From Candidatus Puniceispirillum marinum IMCC1322 (GTDB lineage Bacteria; Pseudomonadota; Alphaproteobacteria; Puniceispirillales; Puniceispirillaceae): a DNA stretch of 64,000 nucleotides. This document shows, in pieces, positions 27,247-36,073 of the stretch (positions are counted from its first letter, which is position 1; each line of letters begins with the position of its first letter). Position numbers and translations under genes: made by a program. Location: positions 2,145,001-2,209,000 of the forward strand of contig NC_014010.1 of the NCBI RefSeq assembly GCF_000024465.1. The letters are read 5' to 3'. The notes beneath the pieces were generated by a model. That model saw only the letters and a program-made list of their open reading frames with translations. It searched no databases and was not told where the DNA came from.

Positions 27247-28659
27247 ATGTCAATGATTTTCCCCGTAATCCTCTGTGGTGGTGTTGGCTCGCGGTTATGG
27301 CCGCTATCACGCAAGAGTCTGCCAAAGCAATTTGCCTCGATCATTGGGGATCAAAGCCTGTTCCATCAGGCGGTCAGTCGCACAGATCGTGATGTTTTTG
27401 CCAAGCCGATTATCATCACCTCAGAAGATCACAGATTTCTTGCGCAGAAACAGCTTCGTGAACTGGGCATTGACGGGTCAATTATACTTGAGCCAAACGG
27501 CAAGAATACGGCCCCCGCGGTTTTTGCCGCAGCGCTTCATGCTAGCAGGGATCAGGCTGATGCTTTGGTGCTGGTGATGCCATCAGATCATCATATTCCA
27601 GATAATGACGCGTTTTCACAGATGGTGGCAACGGGTACTATCGCTGCGCAAGACGGGGCGATTGTCACCTTTGGTGTGACCCCTGATCGGCCTGAAACCG
27701 GATATGGCTATATTGAAACCGATATGGTCGGGGAAAACCCCTGTCGTCCTGTTGCAGCCTTTCATGAAAAGCCTGATCTGGCTAAGGCCGAGGCGATGCT
27801 GGCGGCGGGTAATTACCTCTGGAACGCCGGTATTTTTCTGTTCCGTGCTGATGTGATGCTGGCACTTGCTGCAAAATTCCAGCCCAAAATGCTGGCATCC
27901 GTTCATACGTCGCTTGATGCCGCCATCGAGGATCATAATTTCTGGCATCTGGATGCCGAGGCGTGGGACGCCATCACCCCGGATTCGATTGATTATGCGA
28001 TTATGGAAAAGGCCGAGCATATCGCCTGTGTTGCTTTTCAGGGGCGCTGGTCGGATCTGGGTGACTGGCGTGCAGTTGTGGGTGAGTTTGATGCCGATGC
28101 CGATGGTAATCTGGTGGTTGGTGAAAGCTCGGCTCTTGACTGCAATAACAGCGTTTTATGGTCAGATGCTGAGGGCGTGCATCTGGTCGGTTTGGGTCTG
28201 GATAATATCATCGCGGTGGCTACCGATGATGCGGTGATGATCGCGCATGCCGATAAAAGCCAGGATGTTCGCAAGATCGTGACGCATCTGGAAGATAAAG
28301 GCGTGTCGCAAGCGACTCAGCATATTAAGGATTATCGCCCGTGGGGCTGGTTTGAAAGTCTTGCCAACATGCCGGGCTATCAGGTCAAGCGCCTGCATGT
28401 CTATCCTGGTGCAACCTTGTCCCTGCAAAGCCATGAACATCGTTCAGAACATTGGGTGGTGGTTGATGGTACCGCGACCATACAGATCGAAGATGATATT
28501 AAAAGTGTCGCCAGCAATGAGTCGGTCTATATCCATGTTGGTCAGAAACATCGCCTAGCTAATGATACCGAAGCCCCGCTCACGGTGATCGAGGTGCAGA
28601 CCGGCAGTTATCTTGGCGAAGATGATATCATCCGTTATGAGGATATGTATAACCGCTGA
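27247..28659 (+). CDS. manC: Mannose-1-phosphate guanylyltransferase / mannose-6-phosphate isomerase
   Basis: About 470 residues, type II bifunctional length. The pyrophosphorylase half has VILCGGVGSRLWPLSRKSLP, LVMPSDHHIPDN, FHEKPDLAKA and NYLWNAGIFLFRADVML. The C-terminal cupin half (RPWGWFESLANMPGYQVKRL, then LSLQSHEHRSEHWVVVDGTA) is the isomerase. It turns fructose-6-P into mannose-6-P and mannose-1-P into GDP-mannose, feeding Gmd and Fcl; a phosphomannomutase is not seen here. Start at 27247 behind GAGAGAATTG; an ATG at 27226 is also in frame. It is convergent with thiX. Confidence 0.92.
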   Translation: MSMIFPVILCGGVGSRLWPLSRKSLPKQFASIIGDQSLFHQAVSRTDRDVFAKPIIITSEDHRFLAQKQLRELGIDGSIILEPNGKNTAPAVFAAALHASRDQADALVLVMPSDHHIPDNDAFSQMVATGTIAAQDGAIVTFGVTPDRPETGYGYIETDMVGENPCRPVAAFHEKPDLAKAEAMLAAGNYLWNAGIFLFRADVMLALAAKFQPKMLASVHTSLDAAIEDHNFWHLDAEAWDAITPDSIDYAIMEKAEHIACVAFQGRWSDLGDWRAVVGEFDADADGNLVVGESSALDCNNSVLWSDAEGVHLVGLGLDNIIAVATDDAVMIAHADKSQDVRKIVTHLEDKGVSQATQHIKDYRPWGWFESLANMPGYQVKRLHVYPGATLSLQSHEHRSEHWVVVDGTATIQIEDDIKSVASNESVYIHVGQKHRLANDTEAPLTVIEVQTGSYLGEDDIIRYEDMYNR

Positions 28660-28664
28660 TCGGT

Positions 28665-29408
28665 CTAGCTTGGGTGCTCGTAGTTAATCAGACGGTCAAG
28701 CACCACGCTGATGAGCGCATAGAGCGTCACCGACATAACCCCTAATGTCAGCATCGCGGCAAACATCAGATCGGTTTTCACCCGCCCATTGGCCAGTAGC
28801 ATCAGATAGCCCAGCCCCTGTGACGACCCGACCCACTCGCCTATGGTTGCGCCAATCGGGGCATAGACCGCGGCCAGCTTCAATCCCGATGCCAATGATG
28901 GTAGCGCAGCCGGAATCCGGATTTTCAGCATGATATGCCGGGTATTGGCGCCCATTGTCTGTGCCAGATCCAGATAGCCGCGCGGCGTCTTCATCAGCCC
29001 GTCGAAAAAGGCCGAAGTGACAGGAAAAAAAATAATCAGCACGGCCATTGCGATCTTCGACCCCAGCCCATAGCCAAGCCATAGCGTCAGGATCGGCGCC
29101 AGCGCAAAGACTGGTAATGCCTGGCTGAAAACGAGTATTGGCCGCAGGAACAACCGCGCCGATGCCGACATGGCCAGTTGGATCGCCGTGATCACGCCAA
29201 GGCCAGCGCCAATGACCAGACCGACAAGCACCTCAATCAAAGTGACCACGGCATGTTCGGCAATCAGCGCACGGCTACCCCATAATGTATCCAGAACACG
29301 CATCGGGGCTGGCAGAATATAGCCGGGCAAACCGGTCAGGCTGACAATCATTTGCCAGACGATAATCACCGCCGCCAGCGCGGCCGCTGTATAGATCACA
29401 CTGCGCAT
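28665..29408 (-). CDS. thiX: ABC transporter permease, thiamine-pyrimidine precursor uptake
   Basis: 247 residues with about six membrane segments and the BPD-permease EAA loop GANTRHIMLKIRIPAALPSL followed by GLGYLM. It resembles permeases of the nitrate/taurine/HMP (SsuC/ThiX) class. It is last in the thiamine operon, sharing TGATG with the ATPase gene and downstream of the ThiY-type binding protein. The likely substrate is an aminopyrimidine such as formylaminopyrimidine or hydroxymethylpyrimidine, by operon context. Confidence 0.85.
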   Translation of the reverse strand: MRSVIYTAAALAAVIIVWQMIVSLTGLPGYILPAPMRVLDTLWGSRALIAEHAVVTLIEVLVGLVIGAGLGVITAIQLAMSASARLFLRPILVFSQALPVFALAPILTLWLGYGLGSKIAMAVLIIFFPVTSAFFDGLMKTPRGYLDLAQTMGANTRHIMLKIRIPAALPSLASGLKLAAVYAPIGATIGEWVGSSQGLGYLMLLANGRVKTDLMFAAMLTLGVMSVTLYALISVVLDRLINYEHPS

Positions 29409-30136
29409 CAGCCGGCACTCCGTAATTGCGTCAACAAGGTGCTTTGCAAAGCCAGCACGTCTTTATCGGCAAAGGATCGCGGCAATGGCGGCGACAGGCT
29501 GTCAGCGGTTTCAAGCCCCTGTGACGACATGATATAGATGACATGCCCCAGCCGTGCGGCTTCGCCGGGATCATGTGTGACAAGTAAAATTGTCCTGCCA
29601 TCAAGCATTTCGGCGGCCAGTTCCTGCATTTCTGATCGTGTACGCGAATCAAGCGCTGAAAACGGCTCATCCAGCAGGACGATAGGCCGGTCTTCCATCA
29701 ATGTTCGCGCCAAAGCCGCGCGTTGCCGTTGCCCGCCAGACAATGTGGCGGGTTTTTTTTGTTTGTGCGCTGTCAATCCGACGCGGGCAATGATCGCTTC
29801 GGCTTTGTCCTTGTCGGCGGTCTGTCCGCGTAAATGCGCGCCAAGGCAGACATTGTCCAAAACGCTGGCCCATGGCAACAACAAATCAGTTTGCGCCATA
29901 TAGGCGATCCGCCCACGTAGCGGCGTGTTATCGCTGGCGGTGATCTGCCCGTCAAAAATGGCCGCCGTATCAAGTCCGGCGATCAACCGCAGGATGGTGG
30001 TTTTGCCAACACCCGAAGAACCCAGCAGACAGGTCCAGCTTTGCGCGGCCATAGTCAGGTCAAGCTGGCCAAACAGGGGGCGTCCCTCCAGCATGGCAGC
30101 ACCAGACAGATGTACTGATGGCGCGGCTAAGGTCAT
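29408..30136 (-). CDS. thiZ: ABC transporter ATPase, thiamine-pyrimidine precursor uptake
   Basis: 242 residues. Walker A is GSSGVGKTT, with Q-loop YMAQTDLLLPW, signature LSGGQRQRAALARTL, Walker B PIVLLDEPFSALD and H-loop LLVTHDPGEAARLG. This is the NrtD/SsuB/ThiZ class of import ATPases. It overlaps tenA by 4 bp (ATGA) and thiX by 1 bp, so it is co-translated with both. It energises import of the pyrimidine precursor through ThiX. Confidence 0.87.
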   Translation of the reverse strand: MTLAAPSVHLSGAAMLEGRPLFGQLDLTMAAQSWTCLLGSSGVGKTTILRLIAGLDTAAIFDGQITASDNTPLRGRIAYMAQTDLLLPWASVLDNVCLGAHLRGQTADKDKAEAIIARVGLTAHKQKKPATLSGGQRQRAALARTLMEDRPIVLLDEPFSALDSRTRSEMQELAAEMLDGRTILLVTHDPGEAARLGHVIYIMSSQGLETADSLSPPLPRSFADKDVLALQSTLLTQLRSAG

Positions 30137-30846
30137 CCCTTCAGGCCCATCTGCCAGAAAGCAACTTCCAGTTCGGTAGCGGTACGAAACCGGTCACAAA
30201 GCGCGTGCCAGCGTGGCGTGGCCTCGGCAGTGGTGCCTAGCTGTGTGGTGATGGCATTATCGATCAACAAACCAACATCACGGCATAATGCTTGATATTC
30301 GTCACTGGCGTAGGTGTTGATCCAGTCACCATAGTCAGCTGCAGGCTTCGACGCGGCAAGCCGTGCGCCAATTTCACCATAGCCCATAACACAAGGTGCC
30401 AAAGCCGCCAGCAAATCCAGAAAATCACCGGAATAGCCTGCTTCCAGAACATAACGCGTATAGGCGATGTTCTGGGGGGCTTCGCGTGTGGTGGATAATT
30501 CCTGTTCGCTGATCCCTTCGGCGGCACAGATGCGCACATGAAGCTGCATTTCATCATGTATAAGGGCATGAACGGTGGCTGACGCCGCTTTCATCTCCTC
30601 CAGGTTGTCTGACTTGACAATGGCCAATGCCCAGGCGCGTGAGAAATGCGTCAGAAAGATATAATCCTGCCGCAGATAATGTAAAAATGCCGCACGAGGC
30701 AATCGGCCATCAGCAAGTCCAGTCACAAAATCATGCTGTGTATAGGCCTGCCATGGCACCGTACATGCGGCGCGCCACTGGTCGAAATAATGCCCGTAAC
30801 ACGGAGTGCTGATTACAGTGCCATGCGAAGTTTCGTTCATAATCAT
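30133..30846 (-). CDS. tenA: TenA aminopyrimidine aminohydrolase (thiaminase II), intact active site
   Basis: 237 residues, all-helical TenA fold. The catalytic set can be seen by comparison with Bacillus TenA: Asp in YLRQDYIFL, Tyr in NIAYTRYVL, the nucleophilic Cys followed four residues later by Tyr in LAPCVMGYGEIG, and the late Glu in ATELEVAFWQMG. It hydrolyses aminomethyl- or formylamino-pyrimidine from degraded thiamine to HMP for ThiD. It lies between the Ser-variant paralogue and thiZ. This is the catalytically competent copy of the pair. Confidence 0.9.
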   Translation of the reverse strand: MIMNETSHGTVISTPCYGHYFDQWRAACTVPWQAYTQHDFVTGLADGRLPRAAFLHYLRQDYIFLTHFSRAWALAIVKSDNLEEMKAASATVHALIHDEMQLHVRICAAEGISEQELSTTREAPQNIAYTRYVLEAGYSGDFLDLLAALAPCVMGYGEIGARLAASKPAADYGDWINTYASDEYQALCRDVGLLIDNAITTQLGTTAEATPRWHALCDRFRTATELEVAFWQMGLKG

Positions 30847-30902
30847 CCTGTCAAATAGTGATGTGATATTATGACAAGATAAAGCTAACTTGAAAGAGGC
30901 AT

Positions 30903-31613
30903 TTACCCCGAAAGGCTCATATCTAGGAAATTAACTTCCAATTTTGTGGTGATACGGAAACGGTCACAAAGCGTTTGCCATCGTTCTGTTGTCATGGCGT
31001 CGGCACCTAACCTTTGAACAATCGCGTCATCAATCACCCTTCCGATATGATGACATGACACCTGATGATTTTTATCGGTGTAAGTCGTGATCCATCGTTG
31101 GTACTTAGGTGCCGTTTTTAATGATGCTAGAAAGCTACCAATCTCTGCATAGCCCAGAAAAGATGGTGATAATACAGCCATCAAATCTATGAAGTCACCT
31201 GACGCCCCGACATTCTCAAAATGCTTCAAATAGGCCGTGGTTGCTGGGTTTTCGGTTGTTTCAAATAATTTCTGGGTATCAATGCCCTCGTCATTACATA
31301 GTTCGATATGCATTTGCAGTTTTGAATTGATCAGCTGATGCATCATGGCAGTTGCCATGCGTATTTCTGAAATATCACTGCCCTTACTCGTTATCTGCCC
31401 CCATGCACGGGCGAACTGAAGCAGAAATATATAATCTTGTCGTAGAAAATACACAAAATTCTTAGGTGGCAGACTACCGTCGGCCAGAGATAAGAAGAAT
31501 TTATGCTGTATAAAGGCGTGCCATTGTGTGGCACAGGTGATGCGCCATTGGTCGAAATGACGCCCATAATATGGGGCGTCATTTCCATTTTTTGATCCAC
31601 GCCCTAGTATCAT
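30903..31613 (-). CDS. TenA paralogue with the nucleophilic cysteine replaced by serine
   Basis: 236 residues, clearly related to the neighbouring TenA over its whole length (HFDQWRITCATQWHAFIQHK, YFLRQDYIFLLQFARAW). The active-site block reads LSPSFLGYAEIG, so the nucleophile is Ser where TenA has Cys. INSKLQMH replaces IHDEMQLH (Glu to Lys), and FLDM replaces FWQM. The early Asp, the two Tyr and the late Glu remain. It is AT-richer than its neighbour and separated from it by 56 bp. It may be a non-hydrolytic binding or regulatory protein, or an enzyme with shifted chemistry. Its start shares TAATG with the thiY stop. Confidence 0.85.
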   Translation of the reverse strand: MILGRGSKNGNDAPYYGRHFDQWRITCATQWHAFIQHKFFLSLADGSLPPKNFVYFLRQDYIFLLQFARAWGQITSKGSDISEIRMATAMMHQLINSKLQMHIELCNDEGIDTQKLFETTENPATTAYLKHFENVGASGDFIDLMAVLSPSFLGYAEIGSFLASLKTAPKYQRWITTYTDKNHQVSCHHIGRVIDDAIVQRLGADAMTTERWQTLCDRFRITTKLEVNFLDMSLSG

Positions 31614-32560
31614 TAATTCCCTTCAGTAACATCAATCGCAATATCAGACACATTATTAGTTGATTTAATCAGCCCCGCGTCAAAAAGAAAAGACTCAAAT
31701 TGAGAGTAACGTCCTGCATCAAGTGCGGCAGGGCGCAGGGCAAAGCGCGGCAATGTATCAAACCAGGCACGATTATTCAGCTCATCCTGTAATTCGGGTG
31801 ATGTGGCTGAAAAAATTTCCCAGCTTTTCTGTGGGTTGTTGATAATGAATTGCGTTGCTAGTTCGGTGGCTTTCAAAAAGCGAACCATTTTGTCCTTGTC
31901 CATTTTTGCGGGATTGGCGACATAGATCAACTCGTCATAGGGAGGCACACCTTCTTCCTCAATATAGAAACAGCGTCCCTTTACATTCTCGATATCCATC
32001 TGGTTGAGTTCGAAATTACGAAACGCGCCGATAACCGCATCAACCTGACCTGACATCAAAGCAGGTGATAGTGAAAAATTCACATTGATAAGTTCAATAT
32101 CATCAAGCGTCACATCATAACGTCCCAGCACCGCCGCCAGTAAAGCCTCTTCAACACCAGCGACCGAAAAGCCGATCTTGCGATCTTTCAAATCAGCAGG
32201 TGTCTTGATCGGGCCATCCTCTAGAACCAGAAGACAGTTCAGCGGTGTGGCAACCAATGTGCCTACGCGTTTTAATGGCAGGCCTTCATGCACTTGCAGA
32301 TGCAGTTGCGGTTGATAACTAACAGCAAGATCAGCATGACCAGCGGCGACAAGTTTTGGCGGGGCAGACGGATCAGCCGGGGCAACGATTTCGACCTCAA
32401 GACCGGCATCGGCAAAATAGCCATTTTCCTGTGCGATGATAAGCGGGCCATGATCCGGATTGACAAACCAGTCCAGCAATACGGTCATCTTGTCGGCGGC
32501 ACCAGCGGGGCTGGCTACCAGAAAGGCCAGAATGATAAAGGGTTTTAATAAAAGTCGCAT
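31613..32560 (-). CDS. thiY: Periplasmic pyrimidine-precursor binding protein (NMT1/THI5-like)
   Basis: 315 residues. A signal peptide (about 1-21) ends at GAA. The mature start MTVLLDWFVNPDHGPLIIAQ with NGYFADAGLEVEIV is diagnostic of the NMT1/THI5-like family, including ThiY, the formylaminopyrimidine-binding protein. AAGHADLAVSYQPQLHLQV and DRKIGFSVAG are further family segments. It delivers the ligand to ThiXZ. It lies 15 bp after thiF. The yeast-THI5-style histidine/cysteine active-site signature is absent, so it is a transporter subunit and not an HMP synthase. Confidence 0.88.
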   Translation of the reverse strand: MRLLLKPFIILAFLVASPAGAADKMTVLLDWFVNPDHGPLIIAQENGYFADAGLEVEIVAPADPSAPPKLVAAGHADLAVSYQPQLHLQVHEGLPLKRVGTLVATPLNCLLVLEDGPIKTPADLKDRKIGFSVAGVEEALLAAVLGRYDVTLDDIELINVNFSLSPALMSGQVDAVIGAFRNFELNQMDIENVKGRCFYIEEEGVPPYDELIYVANPAKMDKDKMVRFLKATELATQFIINNPQKSWEIFSATSPELQDELNNRAWFDTLPRFALRPAALDAGRYSQFESFLFDAGLIKSTNNVSDIAIDVTEGN

Positions 32561-32575
32561 GCTTAGGCTCCGTAG

Positions 32576-33553
32576 TTAAGTGGCAGCGACGAGAGCGATC
32601 TCGCCGTTCCATTTTGGGTGAATTATATGCGCCGCCCGCCATGCCCGCAGGCCTGACCGACAGCATAGAACAACACGGCTATATGCCGTATCAGTGGGAA
32701 ATTGCGTTGCGATGGTGGCAACGTCAAAACGGCGTGCGTTTGGGGTAACGGGTATGGGTGCCTCATCCATGCCGCGTAGCTCGACAACAAAATCATCGTC
32801 TCTGATCGCGCTTGCATCAATAAAGCTATGTATCGTGGTGGGTTCTGGCGCTTCATCAAACCGGAAATGCGCTGTGCGCATAGTGCTGGCATCATACCGT
32901 ATCAAATGGCCAAGCGGTGATGGTATAAGACCCAAAGCGATTGTTAGGGCCATCTGCGCCTGCAAACTGCCCAGCACGCCAACAACCGGGCCCAGCACAC
33001 CGGCACTTGCACAGCTGGCCAGATCTGCTGGTAAATCTGGAAACACCGCGCGCAATGACGGCGCCATGCCACAAAACCCGCCAACATAACCACCCATGCC
33101 AAGTGCCGAAGCGCTGATAAAAGGGGTCGCGCTATCACGGCAGATATCCGACAGGATATAGCTTGCGGCAAAACTGTCAGCACAATCTAGAACGATATCC
33201 GCCATTGCCACCAGACCATCCGCATTCAGCGGGGTCAGCTTCTGGTTAATCGCGGTGACATCTATCTCATGATTCAGATGGCTACAAAATTTTGCTGCAA
33301 GCTCCGCTTTTGACTGGCCAATCTGGCTTTGCGTGAACAGGGTCTGGCGATGCAGATTGCTGGCCGATACAAGATCATGGTCAATGATCGTGATATGGCC
33401 GATACCGGCGCCTGCTAGATATGACAATACAGGGGCGCCAAGCCCGCCAGCACCAACCACCAGCATCTTGACGGTGGCCAGCTTTGCCTGCCCGTCGGCA
33501 CCAATTTCGGGCAGGATCATCTGGCGGTCATAGCGGTCAGATAGCGGCATCAT
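32576..33553 (-). CDS. thiF: ThiF/MoeB-type adenylyltransferase with a rhodanese-like tail
   Basis: 325 residues. The E1-like domain shows RYDRQMILPEIG, the nucleotide loop VVGAGGLGAPVLSYLAGAGI, DHDLVSASNLHRQTLF and CASAGVLGPVVGVLGSLQAQ. A C-terminal domain of about 85 residues ends in the rhodanese active-site loop VVLCCRSGLRAWRAA. It should adenylate the ThiS C-terminus and help load sulfur for thiazole formation. The two zinc-binding C-x2-C pairs of MoeB/ThiF are missing (the first is replaced by MAPSLRAVF). It overlaps thiE by 4 bp. Confidence 0.87.
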   Translation of the reverse strand: MMPLSDRYDRQMILPEIGADGQAKLATVKMLVVGAGGLGAPVLSYLAGAGIGHITIIDHDLVSASNLHRQTLFTQSQIGQSKAELAAKFCSHLNHEIDVTAINQKLTPLNADGLVAMADIVLDCADSFAASYILSDICRDSATPFISASALGMGGYVGGFCGMAPSLRAVFPDLPADLASCASAGVLGPVVGVLGSLQAQMALTIALGLIPSPLGHLIRYDASTMRTAHFRFDEAPEPTTIHSFIDASAIRDDDFVVELRGMDEAPIPVTPNARRFDVATIATQFPTDTAYSRVVLCCRSGLRAWRAAHIIHPKWNGEIALVAAT

Positions 33554-34146
33554 CGCGTCACCTCAAGCCAGCTTTTCACACGCGCTTCGGGGTCGTCATG
33601 CAATGTTATGTCGGTAACAACCGAAATAATATCGGCTCCCGATTCAAACACCCCGGCCGCGCGATCAACGCGCATCCCGCCAATCCCGACCAGTGGAATA
33701 GCGCCAATACGCGCTTTCCATTCGGTTACCCTTGGTAGCCCTTGCTGATGCCATTTCATTTTTTTCAGAATGGTTGGATAGACTGGCCCAAGTGCCAGAT
33801 AATCAGGCGCAAAACCAAGTGCCCGTTCCAGCTCGTCATCATCATGCGTACTAAAACCAAGCCTGATGCCCGCGCGGCGAATGGCATTCAGGTCTGCATT
33901 ATCCATATCTTCTTGGCCTAGATGTACCCAGTCGCATCCAGCATCGATGGCGATATGCCAGTAATCATTGACTACCAGCACGGCACCATGCGCATCACAT
34001 AACGCCTTTGCTTCGACAATCTCACGGCGCACTATATCCAGTGGTGCATCCTTGATCCGTAACTGGACTAATTTAACACCAAGCGGCAACATCCGCCGGA
34101 GCCAGTCGCAACTGTCAAAAATTGGATAAAAGCGGTCAAGGGTCAT
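33550..34146 (-). CDS. thiE: Thiamine-phosphate synthase
   Basis: 198 residues, TIM barrel. Recognisable blocks are [68 protein letters not shown] and IPLVGIGGM. It couples HMP-pyrophosphate from ThiD with thiazole-phosphate from ThiG to give thiamine phosphate. The loop after the fifth strand, [13 protein letters not shown], replaces the usual T-x-TK form and matches the proteobacterial subgroup in which the thi operon carries thiOSGE together. It overlaps both neighbours by 4 bp. Confidence 0.92.
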   Translation of the reverse strand: MTLDRFYPIFDSCDWLRRMLPLGVKLVQLRIKDAPLDIVRREIVEAKALCDAHGAVLVVNDYWHIAIDAGCDWVHLGQEDMDNADLNAIRRAGIRLGFSTHDDDELERALGFAPDYLALGPVYPTILKKMKWHQQGLPRVTEWKARIGAIPLVGIGGMRVDRAAGVFESGADIISVVTDITLHDDPEARVKSWLEVTR

Positions 34147-34913
34147 GATAAAAAGGCCTGTCCGATAACGGGGGTTGATGGACTTGCCATATCGCGCGGT
34201 TCCATCGGTTCGGCACTGGCGGCACGCTGGCCAGCTTGAATGGCTTCGGCCATCGCTATGGCCATTTGTTCAGGGTCGCCAGCCTTGGCAACAGCGGTAT
34301 TGAGCAGTACCGCATCAAACCCCAGTTCCATCGCGCGGGCGGCATGGCTTGGCAGGCCAATACCGGCATCAATTACCATCGGCACATCCGGAAAGCGTGC
34401 CCGTAACGCCCGCAATCCATATTCGTTGTTCAACCCCATGCCCGATCCGATGGGCGCCCCCCATGGCATCAGAACCTCACATCCCGCACCAAGCAGCTTT
34501 TCGGCTACAACCAGATCTTCAGTGCAATAGGGAAAGACCTTAAAACCGTCATCACATAGAATGCGGGCGGCTTCAACCAGACCAAACACATCAGGTTGCA
34601 AACTGTCAGTATCGCCAATCACTTCCAGCTTGATCCAGTCAGTCGCGAAAACCTCGCGTGCCATATGCGCGGTTGTTACCGCTTCCTTGACATTATGGCA
34701 TCCGGCGGTATTGGGCAGTATCGGTATATCTAGCCCGCGGATTATGTCCCAGAATGGCTGTCCGGCACCACCACTACCCTCACGGCGCAGTGATACGGTG
34801 GCTACCGCCGCCTGTGATGATCGGAATGCCGCCTCAAGAATCGCAGGTGAAGGATATTGTGCCGTCCCAAGCATCAGGCCGTTAGCAAGCTCGGTATCAT
34901 AGAAACGCCGCAT
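34143..34913 (-). CDS. thiG: Thiazole synthase
   Basis: 256 residues, TIM barrel of the ThiG family. The Schiff-base lysine is in [57 protein letters not shown] and [20 protein letters not shown] are signature segments. It forms thiazole phosphate from deoxyxylulose phosphate, the dehydroglycine from ThiO, and sulfur from the ThiS thiocarboxylate. One base separates it from thiS and it overlaps thiE by ATGA. Confidence 0.95.
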   Translation of the reverse strand: MRRFYDTELANGLMLGTAQYPSPAILEAAFRSSQAAVATVSLRREGSGGAGQPFWDIIRGLDIPILPNTAGCHNVKEAVTTAHMAREVFATDWIKLEVIGDTDSLQPDVFGLVEAARILCDDGFKVFPYCTEDLVVAEKLLGAGCEVLMPWGAPIGSGMGLNNEYGLRALRARFPDVPMVIDAGIGLPSHAARAMELGFDAVLLNTAVAKAGDPEQMAIAMAEAIQAGQRAASAEPMEPRDMASPSTPVIGQAFLS

Positions 34914-34914
34914 C

Positions 34915-35109
34915 TTAACCTCCCTGCATGGGGGCTAGGATTTCGACACGGTCACCAGCCTGTAATATGGCTGTATCGCGGTGGCTGGCAGGCACAAATT
35001 CTTCATTCAGCGCTGTTGCCACCTTGCCATCATAGGCAAGCTCTGCGAGCAGGGCGGCGATAGTGGTGGCCGCGACCTCCACGCTCTCTCCGTTAACCGA
35101 AAGTTTCAT
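34915..35109 (-). CDS. thiS: Sulfur carrier protein ThiS
   Basis: 64 residues from the ATG at 35109, ubiquitin-like fold. It ends in the required Gly-Gly (APMQGG), which is adenylated by ThiF and converted to a thiocarboxylate. [20 protein letters not shown] and DRVEILAP are typical ThiS segments. A longer in-frame start at 35208 lies deep within thiO and gives an unlike extension. The start overlaps the end of thiO by 17 bp, implying translational coupling. Confidence 0.93.
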   Translation of the reverse strand: MKLSVNGESVEVAATTIAALLAELAYDGKVATALNEEFVPASHRDTAILQAGDRVEILAPMQGG

Positions 35110-36073
35110 CGACAAAGGCCCCCCGGATATTATCAAGATATAGATCGGCAACCTGCCGTGCCAAGCTTGGTGCCAGCAGATAGCCATGCCGAAACAGGCC
35201 ATTGGCATATATCACCTGACCCGCCCGCCGAATTTTTGGCAGATTGTCATTAAAGGCAGGGCGTAAATCAACGCCGGTTTCCAGAATTTCGGCTTCGCCA
35301 AAGGCTGGATTGAGTGCATAGGCGGCGCTGAGCAATTCCAGCATTGAGCGCGCTGTAATACGCTGGCTGTCTTGGCTTTCAATCATGGTCGCGCCCAGCA
35401 TATAAATGCCATCGCCGCGCGGAACGATATAAAGCGGCATACGCGGATGTAGCAAACGTACCGGCCGTGTCATTGCAATGTCATCACTACGGATAATCAA
35501 CATCTCGCCTTTGACGCCGCGCAAATCCGCCATGCTGTCGCGCGCACTCAAACCACGGCAGTCAATATAGCGGTTAAGCGAAGCTGGCGTGGTGCTGGCA
35601 ATCATTTCGGCACCTGCCTGTACCAGCGACTCATAAAGGTCGGATAAGGCCTGTCTGGGGTTGATATGTGCTTCATCGGCAAAAAACAGCCCACGGGGAA
35701 AACGCGTGCCAAGATCAGGTTCCAATCTTGCGATGGCATCCGCATCAAGCGTTTCATGCGCTTCGGTCAGCCGGGCAAAACGGTTAAGGTCAGCTGTATC
35801 GCGAGCTGATGCCAGCACCAGCGATCCACGTGTCACCACCTTGGTGCGCTGTTGCCACCATCCGGTGGCCTGGCTTCCGAAAATACGCACAGGTTCTTCG
35901 GCGCTTTCGGACTCGCAAAACGGGGCTAGCATGCCACCTGCCCACCATGAACAGCCATGCGGGCCGGGCTTGCCAGCCTTGTCATAGATGCGCACCTGCA
36001 CACCGCGGGCAACAAGCTCGCTGGCGACACAAAGACCAGCAACACCGCCACCAATGATTGAGATATCATCCAT
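35093..36073 (-). CDS. thiO: Glycine oxidase (FAD-dependent)
   Basis: 326 residues from the ATG at 36073. The FAD loop is ISIIGGGVAGLCVASELVAR, followed by GSWWAGG-type residues (CSWWAGGMLAPFCESE). FFADEAHINPRQALSDLYES, IDCRGLSARD and NGLFRHGYLLAPSLARQVAD are typical of ThiO. It oxidises glycine to the imine used by ThiG, which marks an oxygen-dependent thiazole route (ThiO rather than ThiH). Its ATG lies inside the end of thiD (8-bp overlap). Confidence 0.92.
   Translation of the reverse strand: MDDISIIGGGVAGLCVASELVARGVQVRIYDKAGKPGPHGCSWWAGGMLAPFCESESAEEPVRIFGSQATGWWQQRTKVVTRGSLVLASARDTADLNRFARLTEAHETLDADAIARLEPDLGTRFPRGLFFADEAHINPRQALSDLYESLVQAGAEMIASTTPASLNRYIDCRGLSARDSMADLRGVKGEMLIIRSDDIAMTRPVRLLHPRMPLYIVPRGDGIYMLGATMIESQDSQRITARSMLELLSAAYALNPAFGEAEILETGVDLRPAFNDNLPKIRRAGQVIYANGLFRHGYLLAPSLARQVADLYLDNIRGAFVDETFG

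Noticed and set aside
7000-28700. Prophage or integrative element carrying the polysaccharide genes
   Set aside because: No integrase, transposase, attachment repeat or tRNA is seen at either end; only composition shifts.
30133-31613. Recent duplication or assembly artefact of tenA
   Set aside because: The two copies differ at most positions and in base composition; they are old paralogues.
31613-32560. THI5-type HMP synthase
   Set aside because: It has a signal peptide and lies in an ABC transporter operon, and the histidine/cysteine-rich active site of THI5 is missing.
35110-35208. Longer ThiS start
   Set aside because: It would bury 33 unlike residues within thiO; 64 residues is the normal ThiS size.
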